NCBI GenBank assembly: GCA_021774735.1
Contig: JAJFIS010000031.1
Span: forward strand, 62,001 to 126,000
Source of the DNA: Alphaproteobacteria bacterium
GTDB lineage: Bacteria; Pseudomonadota; Alphaproteobacteria; Sphingomonadales; Kordiimonadaceae
Length of the DNA: 64,000 nt
Reading direction: 5' to 3'
The position numbers were made by a program, and so were the translations under genes. Under the pieces are notes generated by a model. That model did not search any database. It was not told the origin of the DNA and worked only from the letters and a program-made list of their open reading frames with translations. Below are positions 62,179 to 64,000 of this stretch, one piece after another (within the stretch, counting starts at the first letter, position 1; each line of letters opens with the position of its first letter).

Positions 62179-64000
62179 TCAATAGCCACCACCGGTCATT
62201 GGCAAGTTACTGTCGCCGTAAGGCACCCAGATGTTTTTCACTTCAACCGCTTTATTCAAGATGCTGCGGGCTGAAAGCGTGCCTGAAGGCGACCAATCAT
62301 AGGTCTTGCTGCCTGCCAGCCATGTGCGCTTCATATTTTCTGCGGCTTCAATCTCAATATCTTGTTCCAGTGCGGGATCGCCGAAATGCCATATGCCGTC
62401 TACACTTAGGTGGCGCGCAAGTGGCGGCACCAAGTCTGCGTGTTTGCCAGTGACAATATTAATCACGCCGCCGGGCAGGTCAGACGTTTCTAGTATCTGA
62501 TAGAAATCAGTGGCGAGCAACGGATAGCGCTCACTTGGCAGTGCAACAACTGTATTACCCATAGCAATCGCATGGGCGGTAAGCGTTACAAAAGCCAGCA
62601 GCGGGTTATCATCAGGGCAGGTAATGGCCAATATACCAATGGCTTCATTCATAGCGAGAGCCACACCGCGAATAGGCGGCTGGTGAATGCGGCCCTCGAA
62701 TTTATCGGCCATCGCGGCGGCGCTAAACAGGCGATCTGAGCAGGCTTCAATCTCTTGGGCTGCGGCCTTTTTGCTCGCGCCCGTTAAGCTGACCAAACGC
62801 TCGGTAAATTCACCGGCCCGTGCGGATAGGTTTTCACCAATATAATAAAGGATTTGCGCCCGCAGGTGCTGGCTGGCACCGGCCCAACCACCAAAGGCTT
62901 TGCCAGCAGCTTCCACCGCATTGCGGATGTCTTTATAGTTACCGTCACCAACAAGCCCAGCGACATTGCCACTGTGGTCCAGCACGCTTAAGCTGTCGCC
63001 GCCGTCAGGACGCGCTTGTTTGCCGCCAATATACATCTTCGCGGTTTTATCAATCGCTTGCAAACCAGATGCACTGGCAGCGGGCTTAGCCTCAGGTAGA
63101 GCAATTCTGGCTGATGGTTTAAGCCCAGCTTCATATTTTGGTTTCATGTAAGCCATCATGCCTTCCATGCCACCTTCACGGCCAAAGCCACTTTCGCGCA
63201 TGCCGCCAAAGCCAACGGCCGCGTCAAACATGTTGGTGCCATTAATCCAAACAACACCAGCTTTCAGGGCTGGGGCTACTTCTAGTGCGCGGCCCAAGCT
63301 TTCGCTCCATATGGTCGCGGCGAGGCCGTAACGGGTGTTGTTCGCCAGTGTCACGGCTTCCTTTTGGGTGCGGAAGCTCATGCAGGTTAAAACAGGCCCA
63401 AAAATTTCCTCGCGGTAACAAATATTGTCTGCCCCGACATCACTGATCAGCGTCGGCGGGTAGAAACTCCCGGTGGACGGCATATCAAGCGCAGGCTGCC
63501 AAACGGTGGCGCCCTCACTGGCTCCCGCTTGCACCATATCGTCGATGCGTTTGCGTTGAATGGGGTCAACAATCGCCCCAATGTCGATGCATTTGTCCAA
63601 GGGGTCACCGATGCGCAGCTTTGCCATGCGGGCTTTAACCTTGGTCATGAAGCGTTCTTCGATGCCTTCTTGCACCAGAAGCCTAGAACCCGCGCAGCAT
63701 ACTTGGCCTTGGTTGAACCAGATAGCGTCAACCAAGCCTTCAACGGCGCTGTCAATATCTGCGTCTTCAAAGACAATATAGGGCGATTTACCCCCTAACT
63801 CGAGCGTAAGTTTTTTGCCACTACCGGCAATTTGTTTGCGGATGATGCGGCCAACGCCGGTGGAGCCTGTGAAGGCTACTTTGTTGACGCCCTTATGGCC
63901 GGTTAGCATGCCGCCACTGTCGCCCTTGCCAGTGATGACGTTAACCACGCCAGCGGGCAGGCCAGCTTCCATGCAAATTTCGGCGAACATTAAGGCTGAT
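62179..64000 (-). CDS. ALDH16-like double aldehyde dehydrogenase, 5' truncated
   Basis: The frame is open to the window end (SALMFAEICMEAGLPAGVVNVITG), so the N terminus is missing; 607 codons are seen. The first part is the C-terminal half of an active ALDH domain: LELGGKSPYIVFEDAD and the catalytic Cys in FNQGQVCCAGSRLL. From about residue 310 a second ALDH-like domain follows (KMYIGGKQARPDGGDSLSV) without the catalytic Cys motif, and it ends with WVPYGDSNLPMTGGGY. Two tandem ALDH domains mark the ALDH16 type. Beside purine phosphorylase and deoB it may oxidise acetaldehyde from deoxyribose breakdown; deoC is not in the window. Confidence 0.82.
   Translation of the reverse strand, partial: SALMFAEICMEAGLPAGVVNVITGKGDSGGMLTGHKGVNKVAFTGSTGVGRIIRKQIAGSGKKLTLELGGKSPYIVFEDADIDSAVEGLVDAIWFNQGQVCCAGSRLLVQEGIEERFMTKVKARMAKLRIGDPLDKCIDIGAIVDPIQRKRIDDMVQAGASEGATVWQPALDMPSTGSFYPPTLISDVGADNICYREEIFGPVLTCMSFRTQKEAVTLANNTRYGLAATIWSESLGRALEVAPALKAGVVWINGTNMFDAAVGFGGMRESGFGREGGMEGMMAYMKPKYEAGLKPSARIALPEAKPAASASGLQAIDKTAKMYIGGKQARPDGGDSLSVLDHSGNVAGLVGDGNYKDIRNAVEAAGKAFGGWAGASQHLRAQILYYIGENLSARAGEFTERLVSLTGASKKAAAQEIEACSDRLFSAAAMADKFEGRIHQPPIRGVALAMNEAIGILAITCPDDNPLLAFVTLTAHAIAMGNTVVALPSERYPLLATDFYQILETSDLPGGVINIVTGKHADLVPPLARHLSVDGIWHFGDPALEQDIEIEAAENMKRTWLAGSKTYDWSPSGTLSARSILNKAVEVKNIWVPYGDSNLPMTGGGY

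Noticed and set aside
1-64000. CRISPR arrays, insertion sequences or prophage.
   Set aside because: No regularly spaced repeats, transposase, integrase, terminase or capsid-like frames were seen.

Overview
This is a gene-dense chromosomal segment from an alphaproteobacterium. The evidence is the yqeY-dnaG-rpoD order, the mfd/sdhE block divergent from recG, a two-domain cold-shock protein followed by a DUF192 gene, an NDUFS4-type complex I subunit gene, and a clustered GANTC (CcrM-type) motif. A Na+/H+ antiporter of the NhaB type fits a marine or saline habitat; I cannot fix the order or genus. I see no prophage, insertion sequence, integrase or CRISPR array.

Layout. 1-2.4 kb: gatA (5' cut off) and gatB for Gln-tRNA(Gln)/Asn-tRNA(Asn) formation. 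2.4-7.1 kb: the macromolecular synthesis operon yqeY-dnaG-rpoD on the minus strand. 7.4-12.6 kb: carA, carB, greA. 12.7-21.3 kb: an Lrp-family regulator, a DUF2336/PAS protein, a Cys/Met-metabolism PLP enzyme, an MFS transporter, yaaA, an ABC-F ATPase and a GNAT enzyme. 21.5-27.5 kb: mfd and sdhE divergent from recG.

27.5-40.7 kb is the most distinctive part: an apparently complete bacterial sphingolipid locus. One minus-strand arm carries a ceramide synthase candidate (bCerS), a membrane fatty-acid hydroxylase, a MOP-type flippase and LptG/LptF-like permeases. A plus-strand middle arm carries a DUF2141 secreted protein, a ceramide/diacylglycerol-type kinase and a nucleotidyltransferase-like protein, matching a cpgABC-type headgroup block. 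A second minus-strand arm carries serine palmitoyltransferase, its dedicated acyl carrier protein, the ceramide reductase CerR and an acyl-ACP synthetase. Synthesis, hydroxylation, phosphorylation and export of ceramide lipids could all be encoded here.

41-49.6 kb is mixed housekeeping: recX, a CoxG-like protein, nhaB, a double cold-shock protein, a DUF192 protein, a thioesterase, tRNA-Pro(TGG), a long GST-like protein, the NDUFS4-type subunit, a UbiD-family decarboxylase and a small membrane protein. 49.6-57.5 kb is a full histidine-utilisation locus (hutI divergent from hutF-hutC-hutU-hutH-hutG) of the HutF/HutG (formate-releasing) type, with a HutC operator between the arms; HutI carries an unexplained C-terminal extension. 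57.9-58.1 kb has no convincing gene but holds a strong small-RNA candidate: an FNR/FixK-type box exactly at -41.5, a consensus -10, two stem-loops presenting C-rich anti-Shine-Dalgarno loops, and a terminator hairpin. 58.2-64 kb: an ArgE-type deacetylase, then nucleoside salvage and catabolism (deoB, a purine phosphoribosyltransferase, a purine nucleoside phosphorylase, and an ALDH16-like two-domain aldehyde dehydrogenase cut by the window end).
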